A DNA stretch of 64,000 nucleotides from positions 51,073 through 115,072 of the forward strand of contig NZ_JAAWWD010000036.1 of the NCBI RefSeq assembly GCF_021404545.1, in the 5' to 3' direction. The notes under the pieces are model-generated. The model saw only the letters and a program-made list of their open reading frames with translations, searched no databases and was not told the DNA's origin. How positions within the stretch are numbered: position 1 is the first letter of the stretch; each line of letters opens with the position of its first letter. The DNA is from Aestuariivita sp. Its GTDB lineage: Bacteria > Pseudomonadota > Alphaproteobacteria > Rhodobacterales > Rhodobacteraceae. The position numbers and the translations under genes were made by a program. Shown here piece by piece: positions 25,351 through 35,431 of the stretch.

Positions 25351-26351
25351 AAGACGAAGTGCCAAACCTCAAGGATTTCGACCAGCGTCTGCGCGACGAG
25401 GCCCATGAAGACCCCTCGCTAGAGGTCCCTCAGGGCGAGCCCACCAAGCACACTCAGATCATCGCGATCTACGGCAAGGGCGGGATCGGCAAATCCTTCA
25501 CGCTGGCCAATCTCAGCCACATGATGGCCGAACAGGGCAAACGTGTGCTGCTGATCGGGTGCGATCCGAAATCGGACACAACCAGCCTGCTCTTTGGTGG
25601 CAAGGCGTGCCCGACGATCATCGAAACCTCGACCAAAAAGAAACTGGCTGGGGAAGAGGTCAAGATCGGCGATGTCTGCTTCAAGCGCGGCGGTGTCTTC
25701 GCGATGGAACTTGGCGGCCCCGAAGTGGGGCGCGGTTGTGGCGGTCGCGGGATCATCCACGGGTTCGAGTTGCTTGAGAAACTCGGCTTCCACGACTGGG
25801 ATTTCGATTATGTGTTGCTCGATTTTCTGGGCGATGTGGTCTGCGGCGGGTTCGGTCTGCCGATTGCCCGCGACATGGCGCAAAAGGTGATCCTGGTTGG
25901 CTCGAACGATCTGCAATCGCTTTATGTGGCCAACAATGTCTGCTCGGCGGTGGAGTATTTCCGCAAGCTGGGCGGCAATGTCGGGGTCGCGGGTCTGGTG
26001 ATCAACAAGGATGACGGCTCGGGCGAGGCGCAGGCCTTTGCCAAGGCGGTGGACATCCCGGTGCTTGCCTCGATCCCGCAGGACGACGATTTGCGCAAGA
26101 AATCGGCCAATTACCAGATCGTCGGCACCGGTGAAAGCCAGTGGGGCGCGCTGTTCGCGGCGCTGGGTGAAAACGTCGCGGTTGCGCCTCCGATGCGGCC
26201 AACGGCCCTGAACCAGGACGAATTGCTGGAGCTGTTCGACGGATCGGAAACCGGGGCCGGGATCGAACTGGTGCCTGCCACCGATGTCGATATGCGCGGC
26301 AAGAATGCCGAGCCCAAACCCTCTCTCGAAGTGATCTACGACGAGGCGTGA
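25341..26351 (+). CDS. bchX: Chlorophyllide a reductase iron protein subunit X
   Basis: A 336-residue NifH-like ATPase. The P-loop YGKGGIGKS covers residues 44-52, and the [4Fe-4S] ligands are Cys133 ([10 protein letters not shown]) and Cys168 (GDVVCGGFG). It passes electrons to the BchYZ component for reduction of the C7=C8 bond of chlorophyllide a. The ATG at 25341 overlaps bchC; GTG at 25347 is an alternative start. A long upstream extension in this frame lies within bchC and is rejected. Confidence 0.97.
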   Translation: MLVKDEVPNLKDFDQRLRDEAHEDPSLEVPQGEPTKHTQIIAIYGKGGIGKSFTLANLSHMMAEQGKRVLLIGCDPKSDTTSLLFGGKACPTIIETSTKKKLAGEEVKIGDVCFKRGGVFAMELGGPEVGRGCGGRGIIHGFELLEKLGFHDWDFDYVLLDFLGDVVCGGFGLPIARDMAQKVILVGSNDLQSLYVANNVCSAVEYFRKLGGNVGVAGLVINKDDGSGEAQAFAKAVDIPVLASIPQDDDLRKKSANYQIVGTGESQWGALFAALGENVAVAPPMRPTALNQDELLELFDGSETGAGIELVPATDVDMRGKNAEPKPSLEVIYDEA

Positions 26352-26355
26352 TCCC

Positions 26356-27930
26356 ATGACCGAAGAGATCAGATACGATACCGCCGCCGAAGCTGACGTG
26401 ATCGAGGGCGCGCCGCGCGTGGAGGCCCCCGCCGGAGCCCCACCGGTGGACGGTCTTGGATGTCACTCCGGCTCGGAGATGGAAAAGGCCGCGCGGATGT
26501 CCGGCAACTCCGAGGTTCTGGATCAATACGCCAGGGATTACCCGCAAGGGCCGCATGACAAACCGCAATCCATGTGCCCTGCCTTTGGGTCGCTGCGTGT
26601 GGGTCTGCGGATGCGCCGGGTGGCCACGGTTCTGTCGGGGTCGGCCTGCTGTGTCTATGGGTTGACTTTCGTCAGCCATTTCTACGGCGCGCGCCGGTCG
26701 GTGGGCTATGTGCCCTTCAACTCCGAGACCTTGGTGACCGGCAAGCTGTTCGAAGACATCCGCGAAAGCGTGCATGACATGGCCGACCCGGATCGCTTTG
26801 ACGCGATCGTCGTGACGAACCTGTGTGTCCCGACCGCGTCGGGCGTGCCGCTGCGGCTGTTGCCGAGTGAGATTAACGGTGTCCGGATCGTCGGGATCGA
26901 CGTGCCCGGATTTGGAATCCCAACCCATGCCGAGGCCAAAGACGTTCTGGCCGGGGCCATGTTGAACTATGCCCGTGCCGAGGTTGAGGCAGGGCCCGTG
27001 GCAGCCCCCGTGGGTGGGAAATCCGACAGACCGACCGTCAGTCTTCTGGGAGAGATGTTCCCGGCCGACCCGATGATGATCGGTCAGATGTTGGCACCTC
27101 TGGGCCTGGCGGCTGGCCCCGTGGTGCCCTGTCGGGAATGGCGCGAGCTTTATGCAGCGCTCGATTGCGGCGCGGTGGCGGCGATCCATCCGTTCTATAC
27201 CGCCGCCATTCGCGAGTTCGAGGCGGCCGGACGGCCCATCGTGGGCTCGGCCCCCGTGGGACATGACGGCACGGCGGCCTGGCTGGACGGGATCGGTGAC
27301 GCGTTCGGCCTGCCCACGGGCAAGGTGGCCGAGGCGCAGAACATGTTCCTGCCCGCGATCAAGGGCGCGCTGTCGGGTGCGCGGATCGACGGCACCATCA
27401 CGCTGAGCGGGTACGAGGGCAGCGAGCTTCTCGTTGCGCGTTTGCTGATCGAAAGCGGTGCGACCGTGCCTTATGTCGGCACCGCCTGTCCCAAGACGCC
27501 CTGGTCGGCAGCGGATGCCGAGTGGCTGGAGGCCAAGGGCGCCAAGGTGAAATTCCGCGCCTCGCTGGAGGATGACTGTTCGGCAATGGAAGGGGTCAAT
27601 CCCGACCTCGCCATCGGCACGACCCCGGTTGTGCAAAAGGCCAAGGAACTGGGCATTCCGGGACTTTACTTCACCAACCTGATTTCCGCGCGTCCGCTGA
27701 TGGGCCCTGCCGGTGCCGGATCGCTGGCGACTGTGGTCAATGCGGCGATCTCGAACAAAGGGCGCATGGACAAGATGAAGGCGTTCTTCGAGGGCGTTGG
27801 CGAGGGCGACACCGCCGGTGTCTGGGAGGGCGATCCGAACCTGCGGCCCGAATTCCGCGCGCAGAACCTCAAGAAGCTGGAGCGCGCCGAAAAGGCCCGT
27901 GTCGCGGCGAATGGCGGTGTGAAATGCTGA
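26356..27930 (+). CDS. bchY: Chlorophyllide a reductase subunit Y
   Basis: A 524-residue NifD-like subunit. Conserved cysteines that would bind the [4Fe-4S] cluster are Cys36 ([11 protein letters not shown]), Cys74 (SMCPAFGSL) and Cys98/99 (GSACCVYGL). It forms the catalytic heterotetramer with BchZ. It starts four bases after bchX and overlaps bchZ by seven bases, fitting equal expression of the two subunits. Confidence 0.97.
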   Translation: MTEEIRYDTAAEADVIEGAPRVEAPAGAPPVDGLGCHSGSEMEKAARMSGNSEVLDQYARDYPQGPHDKPQSMCPAFGSLRVGLRMRRVATVLSGSACCVYGLTFVSHFYGARRSVGYVPFNSETLVTGKLFEDIRESVHDMADPDRFDAIVVTNLCVPTASGVPLRLLPSEINGVRIVGIDVPGFGIPTHAEAKDVLAGAMLNYARAEVEAGPVAAPVGGKSDRPTVSLLGEMFPADPMMIGQMLAPLGLAAGPVVPCREWRELYAALDCGAVAAIHPFYTAAIREFEAAGRPIVGSAPVGHDGTAAWLDGIGDAFGLPTGKVAEAQNMFLPAIKGALSGARIDGTITLSGYEGSELLVARLLIESGATVPYVGTACPKTPWSAADAEWLEAKGAKVKFRASLEDDCSAMEGVNPDLAIGTTPVVQKAKELGIPGLYFTNLISARPLMGPAGAGSLATVVNAAISNKGRMDKMKAFFEGVGEGDTAGVWEGDPNLRPEFRAQNLKKLERAEKARVAANGGVKC

Positions 27931-29414
27931 TCCAGGACCACGACCGCGCGGGCGGCTATTGGGGTGCGGTTTACGCGTTTTGCGCCGTCAAGGGCCTGCA
28001 GGTTGTCATTGACGGCCCGGTGGGCTGCGAAAATCTACCAGTTACCAGCGTGTTGCATTATACCGACGCGCTTCCTCCGCACGAGCTTCCGATCGTAGTC
28101 ACGGGACTAGGAGAAGAAGAGCTGGGTCGGGATGGGACCGAGGGCGCTATGAAGCGAGCTTGGGGTGTGCTCGACCCAGCTTTACCGTCTGTTGTGGTCA
28201 CCGGCTCGATCTCCGAAATGATCGGCGGCGGTGTGACCCCGCAAGGCACCAACATCCAGCGGTTTTTGCCCCGCACCATCGACGAGGATCAGTGGGAAGC
28301 CGCCGACCGCGCGATGACCTGGATCTTTACCGAATTCGGGATGACCAAGGGCCGTATGCCGCCCGAGAAAAAGCGCGAGGACGGCGCCAAGCCCCGCGTC
28401 AATATCCTGGGTCCGATGTATGGCACGTTCAACATGCCCTCCGATCTGGCCGAGATCCGGCGCCTGGTCGAAGGGATCGGGGCCGAGATCAACATGGTGA
28501 TGCCGCTGGGCGCCCATCTGGCCGAGATGCGCAATCTGGTGAACGCGGATGTGAACATCTGCATGTATCGCGAGTTTGGCCGGGGCCTGTGCGAGTTGCT
28601 GGGCAAACCCTATCTGCAAGCGCCCATCGGGATCGAATCCACCACGAAATTCCTGCGCATGCTGGGCGAGATGACCGGGCTGGACCCCGAACCGTTCATC
28701 CAGCGCGAAAAGCATTCGACCATCAAGCCGGTCTGGGATCTGTGGCGTTCGGTCACGCAGGATTTCTTTGCCACGGCGAGCTTTGCCATCGTCGCCAATG
28801 AGACCTACGCGCGCGGTATTCGTCTTTTCCTCGAAGAGGATATGGGCCTGCCCTGCGCCTTTGCAGTGGCCCGCTCTGCTGGCTCGAAGACCAACAATGA
28901 AGAGGTCCGCGCGCTGATGGGGCAGAAACGCCCGCTGATCGTGATGGGCTCGATCAACGAAAAGATGTATCTGGCTGAGCTCAAGGGCGGGCATGGACCT
29001 AGCCCAGCGTTCATTCCGGCCTCGTTCCCCGGCGCCGCGATCCGGCGTGCGACGGGCACGCCCTTTATGGGCTATGCCGGGGCGACCTATCTGATCCAGG
29101 AGGTGTGCAACGGCCTGTTTGACGCGCTCTTCCACATCCTGCCCCTGGGCACCGATCTTGACGCAGCCGAGGCCACGCCGACAAATCTGCGTCGCGATTT
29201 CCCCTGGGATGCCGACGCGCAGGAGATGCTGGACCGGATCGTCGCCCAGCACCCGATCCTGACCCGAATTTCCGCCGCCAAGACCCTGCGCGATGCCGCC
29301 GAGCAGGCCGCTCTGGATGCGGGCGCCGAACGTGTTGTCGTCGAGACGGTGCGCGCGCTCGACCCCGGTCTGGTCGCAGCGGACACAGCTTTCAAAGAGG
29401 GAGATCTGAAATGA
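27924..29414 (+). CDS. bchZ: Chlorophyllide a reductase subunit Z
   Basis: A 496-residue NifK-like subunit with the BchZ start [20 protein letters not shown] and the cluster-ligand Cys35 ([18 protein letters not shown]). It completes the chlorophyllide a reductase. The stop overlaps the pufQ ATG (ATGA). A stretch near 28034-28190 uses codons rare in neighbouring genes (CTA, TTA, GGA, CGA, CCT) although the protein stays conserved; see findings. Confidence 0.97.
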   Translation: MLIQDHDRAGGYWGAVYAFCAVKGLQVVIDGPVGCENLPVTSVLHYTDALPPHELPIVVTGLGEEELGRDGTEGAMKRAWGVLDPALPSVVVTGSISEMIGGGVTPQGTNIQRFLPRTIDEDQWEAADRAMTWIFTEFGMTKGRMPPEKKREDGAKPRVNILGPMYGTFNMPSDLAEIRRLVEGIGAEINMVMPLGAHLAEMRNLVNADVNICMYREFGRGLCELLGKPYLQAPIGIESTTKFLRMLGEMTGLDPEPFIQREKHSTIKPVWDLWRSVTQDFFATASFAIVANETYARGIRLFLEEDMGLPCAFAVARSAGSKTNNEEVRALMGQKRPLIVMGSINEKMYLAELKGGHGPSPAFIPASFPGAAIRRATGTPFMGYAGATYLIQEVCNGLFDALFHILPLGTDLDAAEATPTNLRRDFPWDADAQEMLDRIVAQHPILTRISAAKTLRDAAEQAALDAGAERVVVETVRALDPGLVAADTAFKEGDLK

Positions 29415-29635
29415 CAGATACGACCAATCACGCCCATGTCGAAACCCGCAGCCACAAGCCGCCGCGCACGGAGTTCATGGTGTATTTCGCCATTATCTTC
29501 GTCGCCACGCTGCCTTTGGCCTGCATCACCTGGGCGCTGGCCGCGATCAAAAGTGGCAGTCTGACCGAAAAAGGCCCCGTGGCCCGTGCCTGGAGCCAGG
29601 CGCGGATCATCACGCCGATGATTTTTTCTGCCTGA
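29411..29635 (+). CDS. pufQ: PufQ, bacteriochlorophyll synthesis/antenna assembly protein
   Basis: A 74-residue protein with one membrane helix ([20 protein letters not shown]) and the PufQ-type C-terminus [19 protein letters not shown]. PufQ is needed for normal bacteriochlorophyll levels and binds tetrapyrrole intermediates in Rhodobacter. It is coupled to bchZ by an ATGA overlap and is followed by 166 untranslated bases before pufB. Confidence 0.92.
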   Translation: MTDTTNHAHVETRSHKPPRTEFMVYFAIIFVATLPLACITWALAAIKSGSLTEKGPVARAWSQARIITPMIFSA

Positions 29636-29699
29636 CGGCGGACGCGTCCATTTTGGCGCGAAGAGTTCCCTGCCTGACCGGGCGGGGATGCAAGACTGA

Positions 29700-29717
29700 C
29701 CATCCGGCAACGGATGG
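29700..29717 (+). promoter_or_regulatory. Hairpin in the pufQ-pufB leader
   Basis: A perfect seven-pair stem with a GCAA tetraloop (CCATCCG-GCAA-CGGATGG). Two related segments, GGGATGCAAGAC and GGGTTGCAAGAC, flank it. The location in the pufQ-pufB gap suggests an mRNA processing or stability element for the highly expressed pufBA segment. Confidence 0.5.
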
Positions 29718-29747
29718 GCAGAGCCCGGACGGGTTGCAAGACCCTAA

Positions 29748-29951
<204 letters not shown>

Positions 29952-29965
29952 GGAAGGATTGATAT

Positions 29966-30127
29966 ATGGCAAAGTTCTATAAGATCTGGCTCGTTTTCGA
30001 TCCACGCCGTGTGTTTGTCGCACAAGGTGTTTTCCTCTTCCTGCTGGCGGCGATGATTCACCTCGTCCTGCTGAGCACGGATCACTTCAACTGGTTTGAA
30101 CTGGCCGCCCAAAAGGCCGCCATGTGA
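29966..30127 (+). CDS. pufA: Light-harvesting 1 alpha chain
   Basis: A 53-residue antenna polypeptide starting [20 protein letters not shown], with the bacteriochlorophyll-binding His32 in [19 protein letters not shown] supplies the ribosome-binding site, 14 bases after pufB. It is followed by two strong hairpins before pufL, which in related operons protect the pufBA message and raise LH1 over reaction-centre protein. Confidence 0.96.
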   Translation: MAKFYKIWLVFDPRRVFVAQGVFLFLLAAMIHLVLLSTDHFNWFELAAQKAAM

Positions 30128-30130
30128 TCA

Positions 30131-30148
30131 CGCCCCCTCCGGGGGGCG
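30131..30148 (+). promoter_or_regulatory. pufA-pufL intercistronic hairpin 1
   Basis: CGCCCC-CTCCGG-GGGGCG directly after the pufA stop. It has no T-run, so it is more likely to block 3' exonuclease decay than to end transcription. Confidence 0.7.
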
Positions 30149-30173
30149 ACCAGTGACGTGAACAACAAGCAAC

Positions 30174-30214
30174 GTTGCGGGCGGTGGCGGCACACCGGCC
30201 AGACCGCCCGCAAC
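30174..30214 (+). promoter_or_regulatory. pufA-pufL intercistronic hairpin 2
   Basis: A perfect 12-pair stem (GTTGCGGGCGGT with ACCGCCCGCAAC) around a 17-base loop, 72 bases before the pufL ATG. The two stems together resemble the pufBA mRNA stabiliser known from Rhodobacter. Confidence 0.7.
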
Positions 30215-30286
30215 CATCAAGACACGATTTGAAACGACGGCTATCGGACTGAACGGGACGGGCCGCCAAACGCGGAGAGACAGAAG

Positions 30287-31138
30287 ATGGCGTTGCTCAG
30301 CTTCGAAAGAAAGTATCGCGTCCGCGGAGGGACGCTGATCGGCGGCGATCTGTTCGACTTCTGGGTAGGGCCATTTTATGTGGGCTTCTTCGGGGTCACG
30401 ACAGCCTTTTTTAGCCTTTTGGGCACAGTGTTGATTTTCTGGGGGGCCTCGCAGCAAGGCACATTCAATCCTTGGCTGATCAATATCGCCCCCCCTGACC
30501 TGAGCTATGGTTTGGGGATGGCGCCATTGCTGGAGGGCGGTTTGTGGCAGATCATCACGATCTGTGCCACCGGCGCGTTTATCAGTTGGGCCCTGCGCGA
30601 GGTGGAAATCTGCCGCAAGCTGGGAATGGGCTATCACGTGCCCATCGGGTTCAGCTTTGCGATCCTGGCCTATGTCACGCTGGTGATCTTCCGCCCCTGG
30701 TTGATGGGTGCGTGGGGGCACGGTTTTCCATACGGGATTTTCAGCCATCTCGATTGGGTGTCGAACACCGGCTATGCCTATCTGCATTTCCATTATAACC
30801 CCGCGCACATGCTGGCGGTGACGCTGTTTTTTACCACCACACTGGCGCTGGCGCTGCATGGGGCGCTGATCCTGTCGGCGGCCAACCCTGAAAAGGGTGA
30901 AGAGATGAAGACGCCCGATCACGAGGACACGTTCTTTCGCGATCTGATCGGCTATTCGATCGGCACGCTGGGCATTCACCGTCTGGGATACCTGCTGGCG
31001 ATCAACGCGGTGTTTTTCAGCGCGGTCTGCATCATCATTTCCGGCCCGGTCTGGACCGCAGGCTGGCCCGAATGGTGGAACTGGTGGCTTGAGCTGCCGA
31101 TCTGGGGCGAAAACCCAATGCCGGTAGGAGGGATGTAA
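30287..31138 (+). CDS. pufL: Photosynthetic reaction centre L subunit
   Basis: A 283-residue five-helix membrane protein. Cofactor ligands sit one residue later than in Rhodobacter sphaeroides: His154 and His174 for bacteriochlorophylls ([12 protein letters not shown]), and His191 and His231 for the non-haem iron (GIHRLGYLL). With PufM and the H subunit (not in the window) it binds the special pair and quinones. AGAGACAGAAG precedes the ATG. pufM starts two bases after its stop. Confidence 0.98.
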   Translation: MALLSFERKYRVRGGTLIGGDLFDFWVGPFYVGFFGVTTAFFSLLGTVLIFWGASQQGTFNPWLINIAPPDLSYGLGMAPLLEGGLWQIITICATGAFISWALREVEICRKLGMGYHVPIGFSFAILAYVTLVIFRPWLMGAWGHGFPYGIFSHLDWVSNTGYAYLHFHYNPAHMLAVTLFFTTTLALALHGALILSAANPEKGEEMKTPDHEDTFFRDLIGYSIGTLGIHRLGYLLAINAVFFSAVCIIISGPVWTAGWPEWWNWWLELPIWGENPMPVGGM

Positions 31139-31140
31139 TC

Positions 31141-32133
31141 ATGGCCATCCGCGAATATCAGAACTTCTTCACCCAGGTGCAGGTTCAGGGCAATCCTGAA
31201 TGGGGCATGGATGACAACGGCCAGATGACGCGTGAGCGGATCGGCAAGCCGGGATTCAGCGCGCTGGTCGGCTGGTTCGGCAACGCACAGCTGGGGCCGA
31301 TCTATCTTGGTTGGACGGGCATGATCTCGCTCGCTACCGGTCTGATCTGGTTCAACATCGTGGGTATGAACATGCTGGCGCAGGTCGGCTGGTCGATCCC
31401 TGAGTTCATCCGCCAGCTTTTCTGGCTGGCGCTGGAGCCGCCCGCACCGGAATACGGTCTGTCGATGCCGCCGCTCGATGAGGGCGGATGGTACATCATC
31501 GCGAGCTTCTTCCTGCTGGTCTCGGTGATGACCTGGTGGCTCAGGACCTACCTCTTGGCGCAGGAACACAAGATGGGCAAACACGTCGCCTGGGCGTTTT
31601 TGTCGGCCATCTTCCTCTTTCTGGTACTGGGTCTTTTCCGCCCTGTTCTGATGGGATCGTGGTCCGAGGCCGTGCCTTACGGCATCTTCCCGCATCTGGA
31701 TTGGACGACCGCGTTTTCGATCCGCTATGGCAACCTTTACTACAACCCCTTCCACTGCCTCTCGATTGTGTTCCTTTATGGCTCGGTGCTGCTGTTTTGT
31801 ATGCATGGCGGCACGATCCTTGCGGTCACCCGGTTCGGTGGCGACCGCGAGCTGGAACAGATCGTGGATCGTGGCACGGCCACGGAACGCGCCGCCCTCT
31901 TCTGGCGCTGGACCATGGGCTTTAACGCCACGATGGAAGGCATTCACCGCTGGGCGATCTGGTTCGCGATGCTGACCCCGATAACGGGCGGGATCGGGAT
32001 CCTGCTGACCGGCACCGTCGTCGACAACTGGTTCATCTGGGCGCAGGAGCACAACTTTGCCCCGATCTATGATGGCTCGTTCGGCTACGAGGATTACGGC
32101 TCCTACGAAGCCTTCATCGGACAGGAGGACTGA
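31141..32133 (+). CDS. pufM: Photosynthetic reaction centre M subunit
   Basis: A 330-residue five-helix protein. Expected ligands are offset by three from Rhodobacter sphaeroides: His185 and His205 for bacteriochlorophylls, and His222, Glu237 and His269 for the iron. The longer C-terminus (after [19 protein letters not shown]) is typical of species whose reaction centre carries a bound tetrahaem cytochrome, encoded next by pufC. Confidence 0.98.
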   Translation: MAIREYQNFFTQVQVQGNPEWGMDDNGQMTRERIGKPGFSALVGWFGNAQLGPIYLGWTGMISLATGLIWFNIVGMNMLAQVGWSIPEFIRQLFWLALEPPAPEYGLSMPPLDEGGWYIIASFFLLVSVMTWWLRTYLLAQEHKMGKHVAWAFLSAIFLFLVLGLFRPVLMGSWSEAVPYGIFPHLDWTTAFSIRYGNLYYNPFHCLSIVFLYGSVLLFCMHGGTILAVTRFGGDRELEQIVDRGTATERAALFWRWTMGFNATMEGIHRWAIWFAMLTPITGGIGILLTGTVVDNWFIWAQEHNFAPIYDGSFGYEDYGSYEAFIGQED

Positions 32134-32135
32134 TC

Positions 32136-33257
32136 ATGCTGCCCAAGTGGTTCAACGACTGGAACAAGGACAACCCGACCGATATCTTCGGCCCGGCGAT
32201 CCTGGTGGGTGCGCTTGGTGGAGCGGTCTTTGTGGCGATCCTGCTGGTGACATGGGGGCAACCCTATGCCACCGCCTCGATGCAGACCGGCCCGGCGGGT
32301 ACCGGAATGTCGGTGCCGGAGTTCAAGGCGGCCCTTGCGGTACCGGACCCCACAATCGACGAGTACTACACCGAAGAGCCTTATGTGCCCGAAGGCGCAG
32401 AGCCCTTGGCCAAGGACATTTACGAGAATGTTCAGGTGTTGGGCGAACTGACCGAAGACAACTTTAACCGTGTGATGAACGCCATGACGCAATGGGTCAG
32501 CCCGGAACAGGGATGCGCCTATTGCCATGGTGACGGAGATCTGGAGACCTACGGGGCGGACGACCTATACACCAAAGTCGTCTCACGCCGGATGATCCAG
32601 ATGACCCAGACCATCAACGAGCAATGGGACGCCCACGTCAATGCCAACAAAGAGGTCGGTGTAAACTGCTATACCTGCCACCGGGGCGAGAACGTGCCGT
32701 CGGATATCTGGTTCAAGATAGCACCGGTGAACGAGGCATCCGGCAACTGGGCGGCGGTCCAGAACCGCGCGACATTGATCAGCCAATCGACCTCGTTGCC
32801 GTCAGACGCGCTGGAGACCTATCTGCTCGATGCCAATCAGATCGTCGTGCATGATCTGGAAAGCCGGGTCGAAGGCGGTCCTGCGGGCGATGATGCCTTG
32901 CCCTCCATTCAGGATACCGAACGCACCTATGCGCTGATGAACTATTTCAGCAACTCGCTGGGCGTGAACTGCGTGTTTTGCCACAATTCTCGGGCGTTCT
33001 ATGCCGCCGCGGGCGAAGTCACCCCGCAATGGGCCACCGCGTCGCTGGGGATCCTGATGGTACAGGAGCTCAACACCGACTACCTCGTGCCGCTCAGGGA
33101 TACCTATCCTGCCGAACGGCTGGGCCCGGTCTATGCCGATGCGCCAAAGGTTGCATGCAAGACCTGCCACAAAGGCTATCAGCAGCCGCTGCAAGGCATG
33201 AACGCCATTGCGGATTGGCCGGAGCTCGCCTCCTCCGAGCCACCGGAATACGAGTAA
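32136..33257 (+). CDS. pufC: Reaction centre tetrahaem cytochrome c subunit
   Basis: A 373-residue cytochrome with four haem-attachment motifs: CAYCH (127-131), CYTCH (178-182), CVFCH (279-283) and CKTCH (341-345). The N-terminus has a membrane anchor (residues 18-40, ILVGALGGAVFVAILLVTW) and no lipobox Cys, so it is held in the membrane by a helix with the haems in the periplasm. It re-reduces the special pair. Its presence, and the lack of pufX, separates this puf operon from that of Rhodobacter sphaeroides. Confidence 0.97.
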   Translation: MLPKWFNDWNKDNPTDIFGPAILVGALGGAVFVAILLVTWGQPYATASMQTGPAGTGMSVPEFKAALAVPDPTIDEYYTEEPYVPEGAEPLAKDIYENVQVLGELTEDNFNRVMNAMTQWVSPEQGCAYCHGDGDLETYGADDLYTKVVSRRMIQMTQTINEQWDAHVNANKEVGVNCYTCHRGENVPSDIWFKIAPVNEASGNWAAVQNRATLISQSTSLPSDALETYLLDANQIVVHDLESRVEGGPAGDDALPSIQDTERTYALMNYFSNSLGVNCVFCHNSRAFYAAAGEVTPQWATASLGILMVQELNTDYLVPLRDTYPAERLGPVYADAPKVACKTCHKGYQQPLQGMNAIADWPELASSEPPEYE

Positions 33258-33263
33258 GGGTCG

Positions 33264-33287
33264 GGCGATGACCCCTGTATCATCGCC
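33264..33287 (+). terminator. Hairpin just after pufC
   Basis: An eight-pair stem (GGCGATGA with TCATCGCC) and eight-base loop, starting six bases after the pufC stop and followed by TCCCTTT. It is a plausible 3' end of the puf message, probably partial because dxs follows in the same direction. Confidence 0.6.
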
Positions 33288-33382
33288 TCCCTTTGCCAGG
33301 CGCGGACCCGCGGCTTCCTGGGTCCGGGCACGGGGTCTCAACGCCCCGGTTCCCTTCCTGTTGGCTACAGGAAACGGGCGTC

Positions 33383-33411
33383 GCGTGGGTGGGAGCGCTC
33401 CCAACCCACGC
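33383..33411 (+). terminator. Long GC-rich hairpin between pufC and dxs
   Basis: GCGTGGGT-GGGAGC pairs with GCTCCC-A-ACCCACGC, leaving one bulged A, and the TTCGTTCTTTT tract lies a few bases on. It lies 36 bases before the dxs ATG, so it may end puf transcripts or limit read-through into dxs. Confidence 0.6.
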
Positions 33412-33447
33412 GGCGCCTTCGTTCTTTTATGGAAAGGTTCTTGATCC

Positions 33448-35370
33448 ATGTCCCACACACGCACCCCGCTTCTGGATCGTGTCGCAGGCCCGCAAGACCT
33501 CAAACCCCTGACCGATAGGGAGCTGTCACAGTTGGCCGACGAACTGCGCCAGGAGGTGATCTCCTCGGTCTCGGAGACGGGCGGTCACCTGGGGTCGTCC
33601 CTTGGCGTGGTCGAGTTGAGCGTGGCTATCCACGCTGTGTTCAATGCTCCCGCCGACAAGCTGATCTGGGATGTGGGGCACCAGTGTTATCCGCACAAGA
33701 TCCTGACCGGCCGCCGCCACCGGATGAGCACCCTGCGCCAGAAAGACGGGCTGAGCGGGTTCACCAAACGCGCCGAAAGCGAATACGATCCGTTTGGGGC
33801 CGCCCATAGCTCGACCTCGATTTCCGCGGCGCTGGGCTTTACCGTGGGGCGCGATATGGGGATGCCAACGGGCGATGCGATTGCGGTGATCGGCGACGGC
33901 TCGATCAGTGCAGGCATGGCCTATGAGGCGCTCAATAACGCAGGCGCCGAGGGGCGGCGCCTGTTCGTGATCCTGAACGACAACGAGATGTCGATTGCCC
34001 CGCCCGTGGGCGCGATGTCGGAATACCTGAGCCGGATTTCCCAGGTTGGGCCGATGCCCATTCTGGATGCGATGGCCAAGGATATGGAGAGATTCCTGCC
34101 CGAACCGATGCGGCTGGGTGCCCAACGCGCGCGCGAGATGGTGACCGGTATCGAAGGTCAGGGCACGTTCTTTGAAGAGCTTGGCTTTGACTATATCGGT
34201 CCGATTGACGGGCATGACATGGGCCAGCTTCTGAGTGTGCTGCGTGCGGCGCGCACGCGGGCGACCGGACCTGTCCTGATCCATTGTTGTACGGTCAAGG
34301 GCAAGGGATATGCGCATGCCGAGGGGTCGTCCGACAAGTATCACGGCGTGGCCAAGTTCGACGTGGCCAGCGGCGTGCAGGCGAAATCCAAGGCCAATGC
34401 ACCCAGCTATACCACCGTGTTCGGCGAGGCGCTGACACAGGAGGCTGCCCGTGATCCGCGTGTCGTGGCAGTGACCGCTGCGATGCCGTCCGGCACCGGT
34501 GTGAACATCATGGCGGATCGGTTCCCGGCGCGGGTCTTTGATGTGGGCATCGCCGAGCAGCATGGTGTGACCTTTGCCGCCGGGATGGCGGCGGCTGGAC
34601 TCAAGCCCTTCTGCGCGATCTACTCCACATTCCTGCAACGCGGATACGATCAGGTGGTGCACGATGTGGCTTTGCAAAAGTTGCCGGTGCGGTTCGCGAT
34701 AGACCGGGCCGGTCTGGTGGGGGCGGATGGGGCCACTCATGCGGGCGCTTTCGATATCGGTTACATGGGCGCTTTGCCCGGCATGGTCGTGATGGCCGCC
34801 GCGGATGAGGCCGAGCTTGCCCATATGGTGGTCACGGCGGCCGAGTATGATGAGGGACCCATCGCGTTCCGCTATCCGCGGGGCAGTGGCACCGGTGTCG
34901 AGATGCCGGATCGGGGCGAGGTGATAGAGATCGGCAAGGGCCGGATCCTGCGCGAAGGGACCGATGTGGCGCTTTTGTGTTTCGGGACGCATCTGGCGGA
35001 ATGCGAGATGGCCGCCGCGATGCTGGAAGCAGAGGGCATTTCGGTGACATTGGCGGATGCCCGGTTCGCCAAGCCGCTGGATATGGATCTGATTGCGTCG
35101 CTTGCCGCCAATCACGCGGCCCTGATTACCGTCGAGCAGGGCGCGATGGGCGGCTTTGGTGCCTTTGTGCTGCAAGCGATGGCGGCAAAGGGGTTGCTTG
35201 ATGGGTCGCTCAAGCTGCGCACGATGTGCCTGCCGGATCGGTTCATTGATCAAGCCAGCCCGGCAGAGATGTATCAGGATGCGGGTCTGACCGCGATGGA
35301 CATCATGTCGGAGGTGTCGCGGACCGTCAAACACGACACCACGCTGGTAGGGTTCCCTGGACGCGCCTGA
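33448..35370 (+). CDS. dxs: 1-deoxy-D-xylulose-5-phosphate synthase
   Basis: A 640-residue thiamine-diphosphate enzyme with the cofactor motif [18 protein letters not shown] followed by [12 protein letters not shown], and the transketolase-like pyrimidine domain ([20 protein letters not shown]). It makes the first intermediate of the non-mevalonate isoprenoid pathway, feeding carotenoid and bacteriochlorophyll tail synthesis. Its place after pufC is common in phototrophic roseobacters. The antisense strand also has a long open frame, a composition artefact. Confidence 0.97.
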   Translation: MSHTRTPLLDRVAGPQDLKPLTDRELSQLADELRQEVISSVSETGGHLGSSLGVVELSVAIHAVFNAPADKLIWDVGHQCYPHKILTGRRHRMSTLRQKDGLSGFTKRAESEYDPFGAAHSSTSISAALGFTVGRDMGMPTGDAIAVIGDGSISAGMAYEALNNAGAEGRRLFVILNDNEMSIAPPVGAMSEYLSRISQVGPMPILDAMAKDMERFLPEPMRLGAQRAREMVTGIEGQGTFFEELGFDYIGPIDGHDMGQLLSVLRAARTRATGPVLIHCCTVKGKGYAHAEGSSDKYHGVAKFDVASGVQAKSKANAPSYTTVFGEALTQEAARDPRVVAVTAAMPSGTGVNIMADRFPARVFDVGIAEQHGVTFAAGMAAAGLKPFCAIYSTFLQRGYDQVVHDVALQKLPVRFAIDRAGLVGADGATHAGAFDIGYMGALPGMVVMAAADEAELAHMVVTAAEYDEGPIAFRYPRGSGTGVEMPDRGEVIEIGKGRILREGTDVALLCFGTHLAECEMAAAMLEAEGISVTLADARFAKPLDMDLIASLAANHAALITVEQGAMGGFGAFVLQAMAAKGLLDGSLKLRTMCLPDRFIDQASPAEMYQDAGLTAMDIMSEVSRTVKHDTTLVGFPGRA

Positions 35371-35409
35371 CAGGGCGCGTGCCCGACGGCGGGCCATGTG
35401 TGTGGTGTT

Positions 35410-35430
35410 CGTATTTTTGGCAAGAAGAAG
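35410..35430 (+). repeat. Short conserved motif downstream of dxs, copy 2
   Basis: CGTATTTTTGGCAAGAAGAA ending in G, 40 bases past the dxs stop and in the same orientation. It is nearly identical to the motif after crtC (19689-19710, minus strand). It sits at the convergent boundary with the next, leftward gene. Confidence 0.55.
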
Positions 35431-35431
35431 C

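Noticed and set aside
32134..33447. pufX gene after pufM
   Set aside because: The position is taken by pufC with four haem motifs; no small PufX-like frame is present.
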